From: Bacteroidaceae bacterium
GTDB taxonomy: Bacteria; Bacteroidota; Bacteroidia; Bacteroidales; Barnesiellaceae_A
Assembly: GCA_017481745.1 (NCBI GenBank)
Contig: JAFUOV010000018.1
Location: forward strand, 62,001 to 126,000
Length of the DNA stretch: 64,000 nt
Direction of reading: 5' to 3'
Shown here: positions 1 through 9,618 of the stretch, piece after piece
How positions within the stretch are numbered: the first letter of the stretch is position 1
Layout: every line of letters begins with the position of its first letter
The notes under the pieces: model-generated
Databases searched by the model: none
The model's input: only the letters and a program-made list of their open reading frames with translations
Told to the model about the DNA's origin: nothing
Program-made: the position numbers and the translations under genes

Positions 1-1
1 T

Positions 2-727
2 GTTGGCAGCAATGCTCAAGCTCTCCGTTTTTCTAATCATGAAACAGGTGAGTTGTATGAAAATAATGCCGAGGTTAAGGCTAATATTGCCGACCCCATT
101 ATGAATACTTTGGATTGGTACTTTTTGGTTCTTAATACTTCTGAAGACAACCATAGCATTCAAATCGTTGCAGAGATCGAAGAGGTAAACGGCTCGTTGA
201 GCATGTGTGGTAATGGTAATAGCTTCCCCACTTGCAACAACTACGCCAATGCCGGTACTGTTGAGTATGGTCCTTACAACTGTGCTCCCGGTGAACCTAT
301 CGAGTATATTCACGTATCTCTTGCTTTTGTAGACTTTACCGACGATGGTCCTGTAACAAACACAAGCAATAACGCTCGCGTTAAATATACTATCTACGAT
401 CCCGCCAACCCCGATGAGAAAACTTCTATCACAGTTGTGTTTGACTATGCTACATTCGAGGAACTCGCTTCTGTTAATAGCGTAGTAGCCGACCAAAAGG
501 TTAAAGTATTCCAACGTGGTGGCAACCTTGTTTGCAACTATAACTTCAGCACTCGTGCCAACCGTTCTATCGTAGTGTCTAACATCGTAGGTGCTCGTGT
601 TGCCAACGTAGCATTGGAAGGCGGTAATGGTGAGGCTGTTATCAACCGTTTGCCCAAAGGTGTATATGTATATACTTTGGTAGAAAATGGTCGTAACGTG
701 AAATCGCACAAAGTTGTAATTCGCTAA
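2..727 (+). CDS. T9SS-type secreted protein, 5' end outside window
   Basis: The reading frame is open from the first bases of the window, so the N-terminus is missing; the first internal Met is at 53. The last 75 residues or so look like a type IX secretion C-terminal sorting domain: a beta-rich segment with NRLPKGVYVYTLVENG followed by a basic end, KVVIR. The part before it is Thr/Asn-rich, beta-type, with no catalytic motif I recognise. Family knowledge says such domains direct export across the outer membrane and surface attachment. It sits 13 bp before the next T9SS cargo gene, so the two are probably co-transcribed. Function of the mature part is unknown. Confidence 0.8.
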   Translation, partial: VGSNAQALRFSNHETGELYENNAEVKANIADPIMNTLDWYFLVLNTSEDNHSIQIVAEIEEVNGSLSMCGNGNSFPTCNNYANAGTVEYGPYNCAPGEPIEYIHVSLAFVDFTDDGPVTNTSNNARVKYTIYDPANPDEKTSITVVFDYATFEELASVNSVVADQKVKVFQRGGNLVCNYNFSTRANRSIVVSNIVGARVANVALEGGNGEAVINRLPKGVYVYTLVENGRNVKSHKVVIR

Positions 728-740
728 TAAATCTTTTTTT

Positions 741-2624
741 ATGAAAAAATTAACCTTAATCGCTTCTTTGCTTGTTTGCAGTTTCTCTATGATGATGGTT
801 GCAGAGACTGTCTATCAATGTGACTTTGCAAATGGCTTGGAAGGTTTTACTACTTATGATGAAGATGGTGCCAAACCCAATAACGATGCTATTCAATTTG
901 GCTTCAATGCCGAAGGCTCTTCTTGGATGCTTGTAGCGAAAGATAAGAATTATTGTGCTGCAAGTAACTCGACATACCAAGGAATGAAGGCGGCAAACGA
1001 CTGGCTTGTAACACCTGCTATCAATGTTACCGAAGCAAATGTCTTCTCGTTTGATGCAGCGACAGTAGGTTATTCAAACGGCACTATGAAGGTTGGTCTA
1101 TTCTCGGTGTATATCTCTACCACAGGTAATGCCGTTGAAGATTTTACAACTGCACTTGCCGTGGAAGAGATGCCTACATCGGAGTGGGAAAACTTTGGTT
1201 ATGACTTGTCGGAGTATGCCGGTAAAACCGTTTACTTGGCTATTGTGAATGAGGCACGTACCAAGGATGCTCTTATTGTAGACAACCTTTTTGTGGGTAC
1301 AATTTCTATGGCGGAGATGACGGCTGTGTACACTCGTATGCAAGAAAATACATCTGCCGGTCAACGTATCCTTGTCAATATGACAATCGGATATATTGAG
1401 AATATTACCTCGATAGATGCAACACTTACATGTGGCGATTTCACAACTCAACGTACCATTACCGATATAGATTTGGAAGCCGGTACCGAGTATTCGTTCC
1501 AATTTAACGAAGCACTTCCTGCTCCTACTGCTGGCGAGCCCCAAGCTTTTGAGGTTTCGGTTGTGTTGAATGGTAAGGAAACCATCAAAACCCAAGGCGA
1601 AATACTTTCACAAGCCTACCAACCTACCAAACGTGTCGTTTGTGAGGAGCAAACCGGTACTTGGTGTGGTGCTTGTCCCCGCGGGCACGTATGTATGGAA
1701 GAGATGGATGAACTCTATCCCGATACATATATAGGTATTGCCTCTCACTTCAATGATATTATGCAGAATTATGATTATAATGCATATTTGAATGGAATGA
1801 TAGGTAAAAGTGCTCCCATTGGTCGTGTGATGCGTAGTGGTGAAGCTTGTGATCCGCTCGACTTCAAGTCGTTGTATAAATATTTTATTGGCACGCCTGC
1901 TTATGCCGATCTCTCGATTAAAGCCGATTATACTGCCGATGGTAAAATCAAGTTGACATCGACTACAACTTTTGCCCTCTCGGCAAGTAATCTGGAGACT
2001 CGTCTTGAGTATATTATCGTTGAAGACGATGTGAATGTGCCCGATAATAAGAATTACGACCAAACTAACTACTATGCCGGTGGTGCTCAAGGCAAAATGG
2101 GTGGTTATGAAAACTTGCCCTCAGTTGTAGAATCCAAGGATATGTTCTACGACGATGTAGTGCGTCGCGCCATTACCGACGAGGTTGGTCAAGGTATCAT
2201 GGGTAGTCTTCCCACTGCTATTACCAAAGGCGAGGCTTATACACATTCGGTTGAAACTTCGGTGCCCAAAAGCATTTTGGTATTGGATAACTGCGAGTTT
2301 ATTGTGTTGTTGCTCGACTATACTACAGGCGAGATACTCAATGCCGCAAGATGCTCTACTATCAATTATCCCGAGGCAGTAGAAAAAGTTGCCGACAATA
2401 ATACTCGTGTATATGCTGTAAATGGTCATGTGCGAGTTGAGTTGAATACTGTGGCACAAGCAGCAGTAAACATTTATGCTGCCGATGGTAGCTTGGTATA
2501 TGCTGCAACTCCTCGTCAAGTAAACGGTCAGACTACTATCAACTGCCCTGTTGCTGCACGTGGTGTATATTTGGTAAATGTTGTGTGTGATGGCGTAGCC
2601 CAAACATACAAAGTAATATTGTAA
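741..2624 (+). CDS. Secreted Omp28-like protein with CxxC thioredoxin-type site and T9SS sorting domain
   Basis: 627 residues. A signal peptide covers about residues 1-21. Residues about 22-185 resemble a cleaved-adhesin/choice-of-anchor J domain (DFANGLEGFTTYDEDG, then NDWLVTPAI). The middle part matches the Omp28-related outer membrane family and contains GTWCGACPRG near residue 308, a thioredoxin-like CxxC pair. The last 75 residues form a T9SS sorting domain with ARGVYLVNVVCDG. The CxxC suggests a surface thiol-disulfide role or a redox-active fold; this is inference. It follows another T9SS gene by 13 bp, and dsbD lies 104 bp downstream, which may supply reducing power to extracytoplasmic thiols. 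Confidence 0.8.
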   Translation: MKKLTLIASLLVCSFSMMMVAETVYQCDFANGLEGFTTYDEDGAKPNNDAIQFGFNAEGSSWMLVAKDKNYCAASNSTYQGMKAANDWLVTPAINVTEANVFSFDAATVGYSNGTMKVGLFSVYISTTGNAVEDFTTALAVEEMPTSEWENFGYDLSEYAGKTVYLAIVNEARTKDALIVDNLFVGTISMAEMTAVYTRMQENTSAGQRILVNMTIGYIENITSIDATLTCGDFTTQRTITDIDLEAGTEYSFQFNEALPAPTAGEPQAFEVSVVLNGKETIKTQGEILSQAYQPTKRVVCEEQTGTWCGACPRGHVCMEEMDELYPDTYIGIASHFNDIMQNYDYNAYLNGMIGKSAPIGRVMRSGEACDPLDFKSLYKYFIGTPAYADLSIKADYTADGKIKLTSTTTFALSASNLETRLEYIIVEDDVNVPDNKNYDQTNYYAGGAQGKMGGYENLPSVVESKDMFYDDVVRRAITDEVGQGIMGSLPTAITKGEAYTHSVETSVPKSILVLDNCEFIVLLLDYTTGEILNAARCSTINYPEAVEKVADNNTRVYAVNGHVRVELNTVAQAAVNIYAADGSLVYAATPRQVNGQTTINCPVAARGVYLVNVVCDGVAQTYKVIL

Positions 2625-2657
2625 GAATTGTTAGAAAGAATACAAAACGCTCTATGA

Positions 2658-2696
2658 TATGCGAGAGATGCAATTTTTAAGTTGCATCTCTGCATA
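2658..2696 (+). terminator. Hairpin between the Omp28-like gene and dsbD
   Basis: The arms AGAGATGCAA (2664-2673) and TTGCATCTCT (2682-2691) pair perfectly around an 8-nt loop. TATGC/GCATA extends the stem below a one-base bulge. No long T run follows, so this could be a weak terminator or an mRNA-stabilising hairpin rather than a full stop. Confidence 0.5.
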
Positions 2697-2728
2697 CGTT
2701 TAAACAGATCGTTAAACTTAAGCTAAAT

Positions 2729-4672
2729 ATGAAAACTCAAATCAGAAAAACTGTTCTATGCTTGGTAGCATTATTTGCTTGCTTTAATGTTGCCTCTGCT
2801 CAAATGCTTGAGCCGGTTAAATGGGCTCAAGAGTTGAAAATGGTTTCGGACTCTGTTGCCGAATTGACTTTTAGTGCTACAATCGAAGAGGGCTGGCACC
2901 TCTACACTACCGACGTTCCCGAAGGTGGCCCGCTGCCCGCTACTATTCGTTTCGATGTTATGGAGGGTGCCGAACTTGTAGGTGAGCTCACCAACGTTGG
3001 CGAAATTCATACCGATTACGATGCAATGTTTGAGATGGATCTTCCCTCGTTCTCACACAATGGTCAGTTTGTGCAAAGTATCAAAATAGCCGACCCCGAA
3101 AACTACAAAATAGAAGGTCTTTTGGAAGGTCAAGCTTGCTGCGAAGGTGCTTGTATGCCCGTTGAGTCGCCTTTCAGCTTCAGCAAAGGCGCTGCTGCAG
3201 TAGCCGAGGAGAAAGAAGTGGTAGAGAACACTGCTGTTGCCAATCCTTTGTGGACTCCCGTTATCGAGCAATTGAACGAGGCAGGTACTGTTGCATCAGA
3301 AGCTGCTGCCAGCCAATCGTTGTGGGCTATCTTCTTTGCCGGCTTCATTGGTGGTTTGGTAGCCTTGTTTACTCCTTGCGTATGGCCTATCATTCCTATG
3401 ACTGTAAGTTTCTTCTTGAAACGTACCAAAGACCGCTCACAAGGTATTCGTGATGCTATCACTTATGGTGTTTCTATCATCGTTATCTATGTAGCTTTGG
3501 GCTTGCTCATTACGCTTATATTTGGTGCAAGTGCGCTCAATGCACTCTCGACCAACGCTATATTCAATATCATCTTCTTCTTGATGTTGGTTGTATTTGC
3601 TGCATCGTTCTTTGGTGCATTCGAGATTACATTGCCCGCATCGTGGAGCAATGCTATTGATAGTAAGGCCGAGAAGACTACAGGTTTGTTGAGTATCTTC
3701 CTCATGGCATTTACTCTTGCTCTTGTATCGTTCTCTTGTACCGGTCCTATCATCGGTTTCTTGTTGGTAGAGATTTCTACAACCGGTTCTATCATTGCGC
3801 CCACCATTGGTTTGTTTGGTTTTGCTGTTGCTTTGGCATTGCCTTTCACACTCTTTGCACTCTTCCCCTCAATGCTCAAGTCGGCTCCCCGCTCGGGTGG
3901 TTGGATGAACAGCGTGAAGGTTGTTCTCGGTTTCGTTGAGTTGGCTCTCTCATTGAAGTTCCTCTCGGTTGCCGACCTCGCTTATGGCTGGGGCTTGCTC
4001 AACCGTCCTACGTTCATCGCATTGTGGATTGTTATCTTTGGTTCGCTCGGTTTCTATCTCTTGGGCAAACTCAAATTCCCCCACGACGACGATCTCCCCT
4101 ATGTATCGGTGCCTCGTTACTTCTTGGCAATGATTGTACTTGCCTTCACCATCTACATGGTTCCCGGCTTGTGGGGTGCTCCTTGTAAGGCTATCAGTGC
4201 TTTTGCACCTCCCATGTATACACAAGACTTCAACCTCTATGTCGATGAGGTAGAGGCAGAGTATCACGACTACGAGCAAGGTATGCAAGCTGCATTGCAA
4301 GCCGGTAAGCCCGTATTGGTAGACTTTACCGGTTATGGCTGTGTAAACTGTCGTGAAATGGAAGCTTCGGTTTGGACCGACGATAAAGTACGCGATATCA
4401 TGCGTGAAGATTACATCCTCGTGTCGCTCTATGTCGACGACAAGACTCCTCTTGCTGTTCCCATGGAAGTAGTAGAGAATGGTCAGAAACGCACCTTGAA
4501 GACCGTAGGCGACAAGTGGAGCTACTTGCAACGCTACAAATTTGGTGCTAATGCACAGCCCTTCTATGTTGTTCTTGACAACGAGGGTAACGCACTCACC
4601 GGTTCGTATGCATTCGATAAGAATGTCGACCACTTCCTCGAGTTCTTGAACCAAGGTCTTGACAACTATTAA
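2729..4672 (+). CDS. dsbD: Thiol:disulfide interchange protein DsbD
   Basis: 647 residues with the three-part DsbD plan. A signal peptide (about 1-24) is followed by a periplasmic N-terminal domain with the cysteine segment QACCEGACMPV near residue 137. About eight membrane helices (about 190-475) carry the two conserved Cys sites, FTPCVWP and FSCTGP. A C-terminal thioredoxin domain has GYGCVNCREME near residue 537. DsbD moves electrons from cytoplasmic thioredoxin across the inner membrane to periplasmic thiols. It lies downstream of a secreted CxxC protein, a possible client. A strong hairpin follows the stop. Confidence 0.93.
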   Translation: MKTQIRKTVLCLVALFACFNVASAQMLEPVKWAQELKMVSDSVAELTFSATIEEGWHLYTTDVPEGGPLPATIRFDVMEGAELVGELTNVGEIHTDYDAMFEMDLPSFSHNGQFVQSIKIADPENYKIEGLLEGQACCEGACMPVESPFSFSKGAAAVAEEKEVVENTAVANPLWTPVIEQLNEAGTVASEAAASQSLWAIFFAGFIGGLVALFTPCVWPIIPMTVSFFLKRTKDRSQGIRDAITYGVSIIVIYVALGLLITLIFGASALNALSTNAIFNIIFFLMLVVFAASFFGAFEITLPASWSNAIDSKAEKTTGLLSIFLMAFTLALVSFSCTGPIIGFLLVEISTTGSIIAPTIGLFGFAVALALPFTLFALFPSMLKSAPRSGGWMNSVKVVLGFVELALSLKFLSVADLAYGWGLLNRPTFIALWIVIFGSLGFYLLGKLKFPHDDDLPYVSVPRYFLAMIVLAFTIYMVPGLWGAPCKAISAFAPPMYTQDFNLYVDEVEAEYHDYEQGMQAALQAGKPVLVDFTGYGCVNCREMEASVWTDDKVRDIMREDYILVSLYVDDKTPLAVPMEVVENGQKRTLKTVGDKWSYLQRYKFGANAQPFYVVLDNEGNALTGSYAFDKNVDHFLEFLNQGLDNY

Positions 4673-4692
4673 TAAGACACATTATAATAGCA

Positions 4693-4720
4693 GAACGGCG
4701 TGCCACATGGCACGCCGTTC
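4693..4720. terminator. Bidirectional terminator between dsbD and tdh
   Basis: A perfect 12-bp stem (GAACGGCGTGCC / GGCACGCCGTTC) closes on a 4-nt loop, ACAT, and is followed by TTGTTT. It lies between convergent genes and can serve both. Confidence 0.8.
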
Positions 4721-4775
4721 TTGTTTAAGTGATTATGAAGGTGGGGCTTAAAAAAGCCTTCGTTTACAAGCGGCT

Positions 4776-5732
4776 TTATAGACCAAATTTCAGTCGCAGC
4801 TGTTTGAGCATGTCTACCGTCATGGTGTCGAGGTTATACTCGGGCTTCCAATCCCACTCCTCGCGGGCGCAAGTGTCGTCGAGCGAGTTGGGCCATGAGT
4901 CGGCAATAGCTTGGCGCAATGGGTCGTGGCGGTACTCCATCTTGAAGTCGGGAACGTACTCGCGTATCTTGTTATAGATAATCTCGGGATCGAAACTCAT
5001 CGAGGTTACGTTGAACGAGTTACGGTGCACAAGACGCGTGGGGTCGGCTTCCATAATTTCAATGGCTGCACGCAGCGCATCGGGCATATACATCATGTCC
5101 ATATATGTGCCGGGGTTGAGCGGGCAGTAGAATGTTTCGCCCTTGACAGCTGCATAGTAAATATCGACAGCATAGTCGGTTGTACCGCCACCCGGAGGTG
5201 CTACGTATGAGATAAGACCCGGGAAACGCACCGAGCGAGTGTCTACTCCGTAACGACGGGTGTAGTAGTCCGACAGCATCTCGCCTGTTACCTTGGTGAT
5301 GCCATAGATTGTTTCGGGGCGTTGTATGGTGTCTTGTGGAGTGCGGTCGCGGGGTGTACCCTTACCGAAAGAGCCGATAGAGCTGGGTGTGAATACTGCG
5401 CAGCCTTTTTCGCGGGCAACCTCCAGCGTGTTGAACAATCCTCCCACGCCAATCTTCCATGCCAACTGAGGTTTTGCCTCGGCAGTGGCGCTCAATAGGG
5501 CGGCGAGGTTGTATATGGTGTCTACTTTATATTCATCTACCGCCTCGGCTATCTGCATGGGGTTGGTGATGTCTACTTCTTTCGACGGACCACTCTCGGC
5601 AAGTGCGCCTTTGGGCTCGGCTCCTTTTATGTAGCCGGCTACGACGTTGCCTCCGGAATATTCTTGACGAAGTCGCATGGTAAGTTCCGTGCCTATCTGC
5701 CCGGTAGCTCCTATTACAAGAATGTTTTTCAT
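4776..5732 (-). CDS. tdh: NAD-dependent L-threonine 3-dehydrogenase, epimerase (short-chain) type
   Basis: 318 residues, the usual length of the SDR-extended threonine dehydrogenase. The N-terminal NAD-binding motif is GATGQIG (8-14), and the catalytic pair YGITK is Y143/K147. The enzyme oxidises threonine to 2-amino-3-ketobutyrate. The divergent neighbour at 5848 is 2-amino-3-ketobutyrate CoA ligase, the next step, which settles the assignment against a generic UDP-glucose epimerase. The genes are head to head across 115 bp and so could be controlled together. Confidence 0.88.
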   Translation of the reverse strand: MKNILVIGATGQIGTELTMRLRQEYSGGNVVAGYIKGAEPKGALAESGPSKEVDITNPMQIAEAVDEYKVDTIYNLAALLSATAEAKPQLAWKIGVGGLFNTLEVAREKGCAVFTPSSIGSFGKGTPRDRTPQDTIQRPETIYGITKVTGEMLSDYYTRRYGVDTRSVRFPGLISYVAPPGGGTTDYAVDIYYAAVKGETFYCPLNPGTYMDMMYMPDALRAAIEIMEADPTRLVHRNSFNVTSMSFDPEIIYNKIREYVPDFKMEYRHDPLRQAIADSWPNSLDDTCAREEWDWKPEYNLDTMTVDMLKQLRLKFGL

Positions 5733-5779
5733 AAATGGTAATTTGTTAATTAAGGTACGATTATAATTATTTTATTCTG

Positions 5780-5787
5780 CAAATATA
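5780..5787 (-). promoter_or_regulatory. Candidate -7 element for tdh
   Basis: On the minus strand this reads TATATTTG, matching the Bacteroidota -7 consensus TAnnTTTG, about 50 bp before the tdh start. No clear TTTG lies 19-21 bp upstream, so confidence is limited. Confidence 0.45.
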
Positions 5788-5807
5788 GTTTTTTCCCGAA
5801 AAATAAC

Positions 5808-5815
5808 TATTTTTG
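5808..5815 (+). promoter_or_regulatory. Candidate -7 element for kbl
   Basis: TATTTTTG fits TAnnTTTG and lies 32 bp before the kbl start codon. The -33 region is only T-rich (GTTTTTTC). Confidence 0.4.
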
Positions 5816-5847
5816 AGCAGGAAAAATTTACCTTAAATCTCAATATT

Positions 5848-7041
<1,194 letters not shown>

Positions 7042-7063
7042 GACGTGTAAAGCACATACAATT

Positions 7064-7104
7064 ATAAAGCGAGCGTTTGGGCAGCATCCAAACGCTCGCT
7101 TTAT
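7064..7104. terminator. Terminator between kbl and yhcH-like gene
   Basis: A 17-bp perfect stem (7064-7080 with 7088-7104), built on AAGCGAGCGTTTGG and its complement, has a 7-nt loop GCAGCAT and T-rich flank. It lies between convergent genes. Confidence 0.85.
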
Positions 7105-7125
7105 TATATCATTTTCTCTAAACTC

Positions 7126-7584
7126 TCAACACTCACTCTCCACCATCACCTTTGCCACAGCCTTGCGCATGCTGCCGCAGCCTATGAAGGGGGCGTGTGC
7201 ATCTTCGGGATAGCAGATGCACACCTCGCCGGGGTGCAGTGTAACGTAGGTCGATGGGCGGTCGTTGTAGAACATACGGTCTTTATCATCCTCGTAGTCG
7301 CTCGATAGGTCGTGGCACAGATGCGTGCTTTTCCAGCCCAATATCTCGTCGTGGTCGAGCGGGATGTGCACGTCGATATAACGGCGATGCACTTCCATTC
7401 TTTGCTCCTCGGCGGCGAGTAGTGTGGGGTTGTCGTTGTTGATGAAGAGCCGTTCTCCGTCGAGCTCTTTGCGACCCAGAGGCATATCCAACAGATTGTG
7501 GCTTTTCAGATAGTCGAACAATGGCTTGAAAGCCGGGTGCAATGCCTCAATAGTGGCGCTGTCTTTCAAATTGATGATAATCAT
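7126..7584 (-). CDS. YhcH/YjgK/YiaL family protein
   Basis: 152 residues, full length for this cupin-like family (DUF386, related to the EbgC beta-galactosidase subunit). Typical parts are the EVHRRYIDVHIPLDHDE segment, with His residues likely to bind metal, and FYNDRPSTYVTLHPGEVCICYPEDAHAP. Family members are linked to sugar acid or sialic acid handling, but the exact substrate is unknown. It lies 50 bp after the helicase gene and may be the last gene of an argR-helicase-yhcH transcript. Confidence 0.85.
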   Translation of the reverse strand: MIIINLKDSATIEALHPAFKPLFDYLKSHNLLDMPLGRKELDGERLFINNDNPTLLAAEEQRMEVHRRYIDVHIPLDHDEILGWKSTHLCHDLSSDYEDDKDRMFYNDRPSTYVTLHPGEVCICYPEDAHAPFIGCGSMRKAVAKVMVESEC

Positions 7585-7634
7585 GGCACTTTGTGTTTAT
7601 AATATCTTATGCAGCTCTCTGCGCAATATCGTTG

Positions 7635-8966
7635 TTACTCGCTTGCTCGGTTTACTTTGATGCGGCGACCCTTTATTTTCTCTGTTTGTGCAGTGCGCAA
7701 TACCTCACCAATGCGTTTGCGGGCAATAGCAGCGTAGCTGTAATGGTCTTTCACCTCTATCAATCCCACTTCGGTGGCTTGCAACCCGCACACTTGGGTG
7801 AGGAAACCCAATATATCGCCTTTGCTCAATTTCTCGCGCTTGCCGGCGGCGAAGTGCAATGTCTCCATGCGAGGTAGGGCGGGCTTGTGTGGCTCGCTGT
7901 CCAAGCGTAGGTAGCGCACATCCTCGATATACATAGGCAGCTCCTCTTGTGGTGCTACTATCAGGTATGCTTCGCCCTCGGCATCCATGCGCGCTGTGCG
8001 ACCGTTACGATGGGTGTATGCCTCGGCATCTAAGGGCAAGTGATAGTGTATTACGTGCCCTACGGCGGTGATATCAAGTCCGCGTGCTGCCAAATCGGTA
8101 GCCACGCAGATGTTGACACTGCGGTTGCGGAAACGGCACAGGGCGCGCTCTCGGTCGGGTTGTTCCATGCCGCCGTGGAAGGCTGCGCACACCACACCCT
8201 TCTGCTTCAAGAATGTTGCTACGCGCTCGACACTCTCGCGTTGGTTGCAGAATATGAGGGTAGGGGTGTCGTCTATGCGACATAGCAATTCGTATAGTGT
8301 TGTCAGCTTATCCTTTTCGGGCGATGCCACGTGGTATACAGCCAACTGTTCTTTCTGCTCGGTCTTTTTGCTGCTATCAATATAGTATAGCTTTGTGGCG
8401 CGAGGCATTGCCACAAAGTCGGGTAGCTCGGGCAGCTCGGTTGCCGATGTAAGTAGTCGCAGTGCAAGGCGCTTCAATGGACGAATTAACGAGCGCATTT
8501 CGCCTTGAAAGCCCAGCTCGAGGCTTTTGTCAAACTCGTCGAGTACCAAGGTGTGTATGCCGTCGAGTTGCAATCTGCCGCGTTGCACGTGGTCGAGCAG
8601 TCGTCCCGGAGTACCTATTATCACATCGGCAGCGCACTCCAACGAGCGAGCCTCGTCGCGAAACGAGTGCCCACCATAGCAGCACACGATGCGACAGCCC
8701 GATGCAATGGTGCGTGCCACCTGTTCTACCTGTTGTGCCAACTCGCGTGTGGGAACTATTATGGCTGCCTGTGTCGTGCCTTGTTGTGGCTTGATGCGCG
8801 AGAGTAGGGGAATGAGGTATGCCAACGTCTTGCCCGAGCCCGTAGGTGCCAGCAGTATCACTTCACTGCTGTTGCTGCATGTGGCTATTGTAGCCTCCTG
8901 CATAGCATTCAGCGCGGCAATGCCCAGCCGTTGGCAGGCAAGTCGTGTCAGTTGTGAGCTATCCAT
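7635..8966 (-). CDS. DEAD-box family ATP-dependent RNA helicase, DbpA-like
   Basis: 443 residues. The helicase motifs run in order: APTGSGKT (Walker A, 40-47), PTRELAQQ (72-79), TPGRLL (119-124), DEFD (143-146, in place of DEAD), TSAT (173-176), and HRNGRTAR near residue 320. The C-terminal 75 residues look like the DbpA RNA-binding domain, which in E. coli directs the enzyme to helix 92 of 23S rRNA during 50S assembly. DEFD keeps the catalytic D-E and final D, so activity is expected. It starts 18 bp after argR. Confidence 0.88.
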   Translation of the reverse strand: MDSSQLTRLACQRLGIAALNAMQEATIATCSNSSEVILLAPTGSGKTLAYLIPLLSRIKPQQGTTQAAIIVPTRELAQQVEQVARTIASGCRIVCCYGGHSFRDEARSLECAADVIIGTPGRLLDHVQRGRLQLDGIHTLVLDEFDKSLELGFQGEMRSLIRPLKRLALRLLTSATELPELPDFVAMPRATKLYYIDSSKKTEQKEQLAVYHVASPEKDKLTTLYELLCRIDDTPTLIFCNQRESVERVATFLKQKGVVCAAFHGGMEQPDRERALCRFRNRSVNICVATDLAARGLDITAVGHVIHYHLPLDAEAYTHRNGRTARMDAEGEAYLIVAPQEELPMYIEDVRYLRLDSEPHKPALPRMETLHFAAGKREKLSKGDILGFLTQVCGLQATEVGLIEVKDHYSYAAIARKRIGEVLRTAQTEKIKGRRIKVNRASE

Positions 8967-8984
8967 ATTGGCTTGGGTGATAGG

Positions 8985-9485
8985 TTAATATGAGCGTAGG
9001 GCGGGGATGTATAGTGACAGAACCTCGTATGCTCTTTCGTGCGAAACATTTTCGCCCATCACTATCAGTATGGTGTCGTCGCCGGCTACTGTACCCAATA
9101 TCTCGGGGCTGTTGCCGGTGTCGATGTCGTAGGCTATACTGCCTGCAAAGCCAGGGCTTGTCTTGATGATGGCGAGGTTGTATGAGAAGTTGATCGACAG
9201 AAATCCGCCCAAACCCACTTGTGGATGCATATCGAATGTTGAGTTGTACTGTTGTGTACGACCCATATTGTCCTCCTTGGGCAAGGTGTAGATATACTTG
9301 CCGTCATTGTCGGGCACTTTGGCTATCTTCAGTTGCTTCAAGTCGCGCGACAAGGTGGCTTGCGTAACTTCTACTCCGGCATCGAGCAACGGTCGCATCA
9401 AATCCGATTGGTTGCCTATCTTCTGTGTGTTGATTATCTCTTTGATAATCTCCAGACGTCTTCTCTTATTTTTAGCAATTTGCAT
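8985..9485 (-). CDS. argR: Arginine repressor ArgR
   Basis: 166 residues. The N-terminal winged helix has the recognition segment TQATLSRDLKQL. The C-terminal oligomerisation domain carries GDDTILIV, whose Asp pair binds arginine in known ArgR hexamers. The family represses arginine biosynthesis when arginine is plentiful. No arginine biosynthetic gene lies nearby, so it acts here at a distance, and it heads a likely transcript with the helicase gene. Confidence 0.92.
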   Translation of the reverse strand: MQIAKNKRRRLEIIKEIINTQKIGNQSDLMRPLLDAGVEVTQATLSRDLKQLKIAKVPDNDGKYIYTLPKEDNMGRTQQYNSTFDMHPQVGLGGFLSINFSYNLAIIKTSPGFAGSIAYDIDTGNSPEILGTVAGDDTILIVMGENVSHERAYEVLSLYIPALRSY

Positions 9486-9504
9486 AATTATTCTATCTGA
9501 TATG

Positions 9505-9535
9505 CAAAAGTAGGCAAAATCTCGATACGAAACAA
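9505..9535 (-). promoter_or_regulatory. Promoter of argR
   Basis: On the minus strand, TTG (9533-9535), a 20-bp spacer and TACTTTTG (9505-9512) match the Bacteroidota -33/-7 pattern. The expected start is about a dozen bases before the argR ATG. Confidence 0.68.
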
Positions 9536-9618
9536 GGTTTTGCCTATTTTGGTGTCAAGGTTGTCGGTGTGGCTACACGCACCGATGCGGGTGGTCGCCT
9601 TTCTCTCTACTATGTGCT

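Noticed and set aside
8531..8542. Inactive helicase because of DEFD instead of DEAD
   Set aside because: The metal and ATP contacting D and E are kept, and the third position varies in functional members of the family, so loss of activity is not implied.
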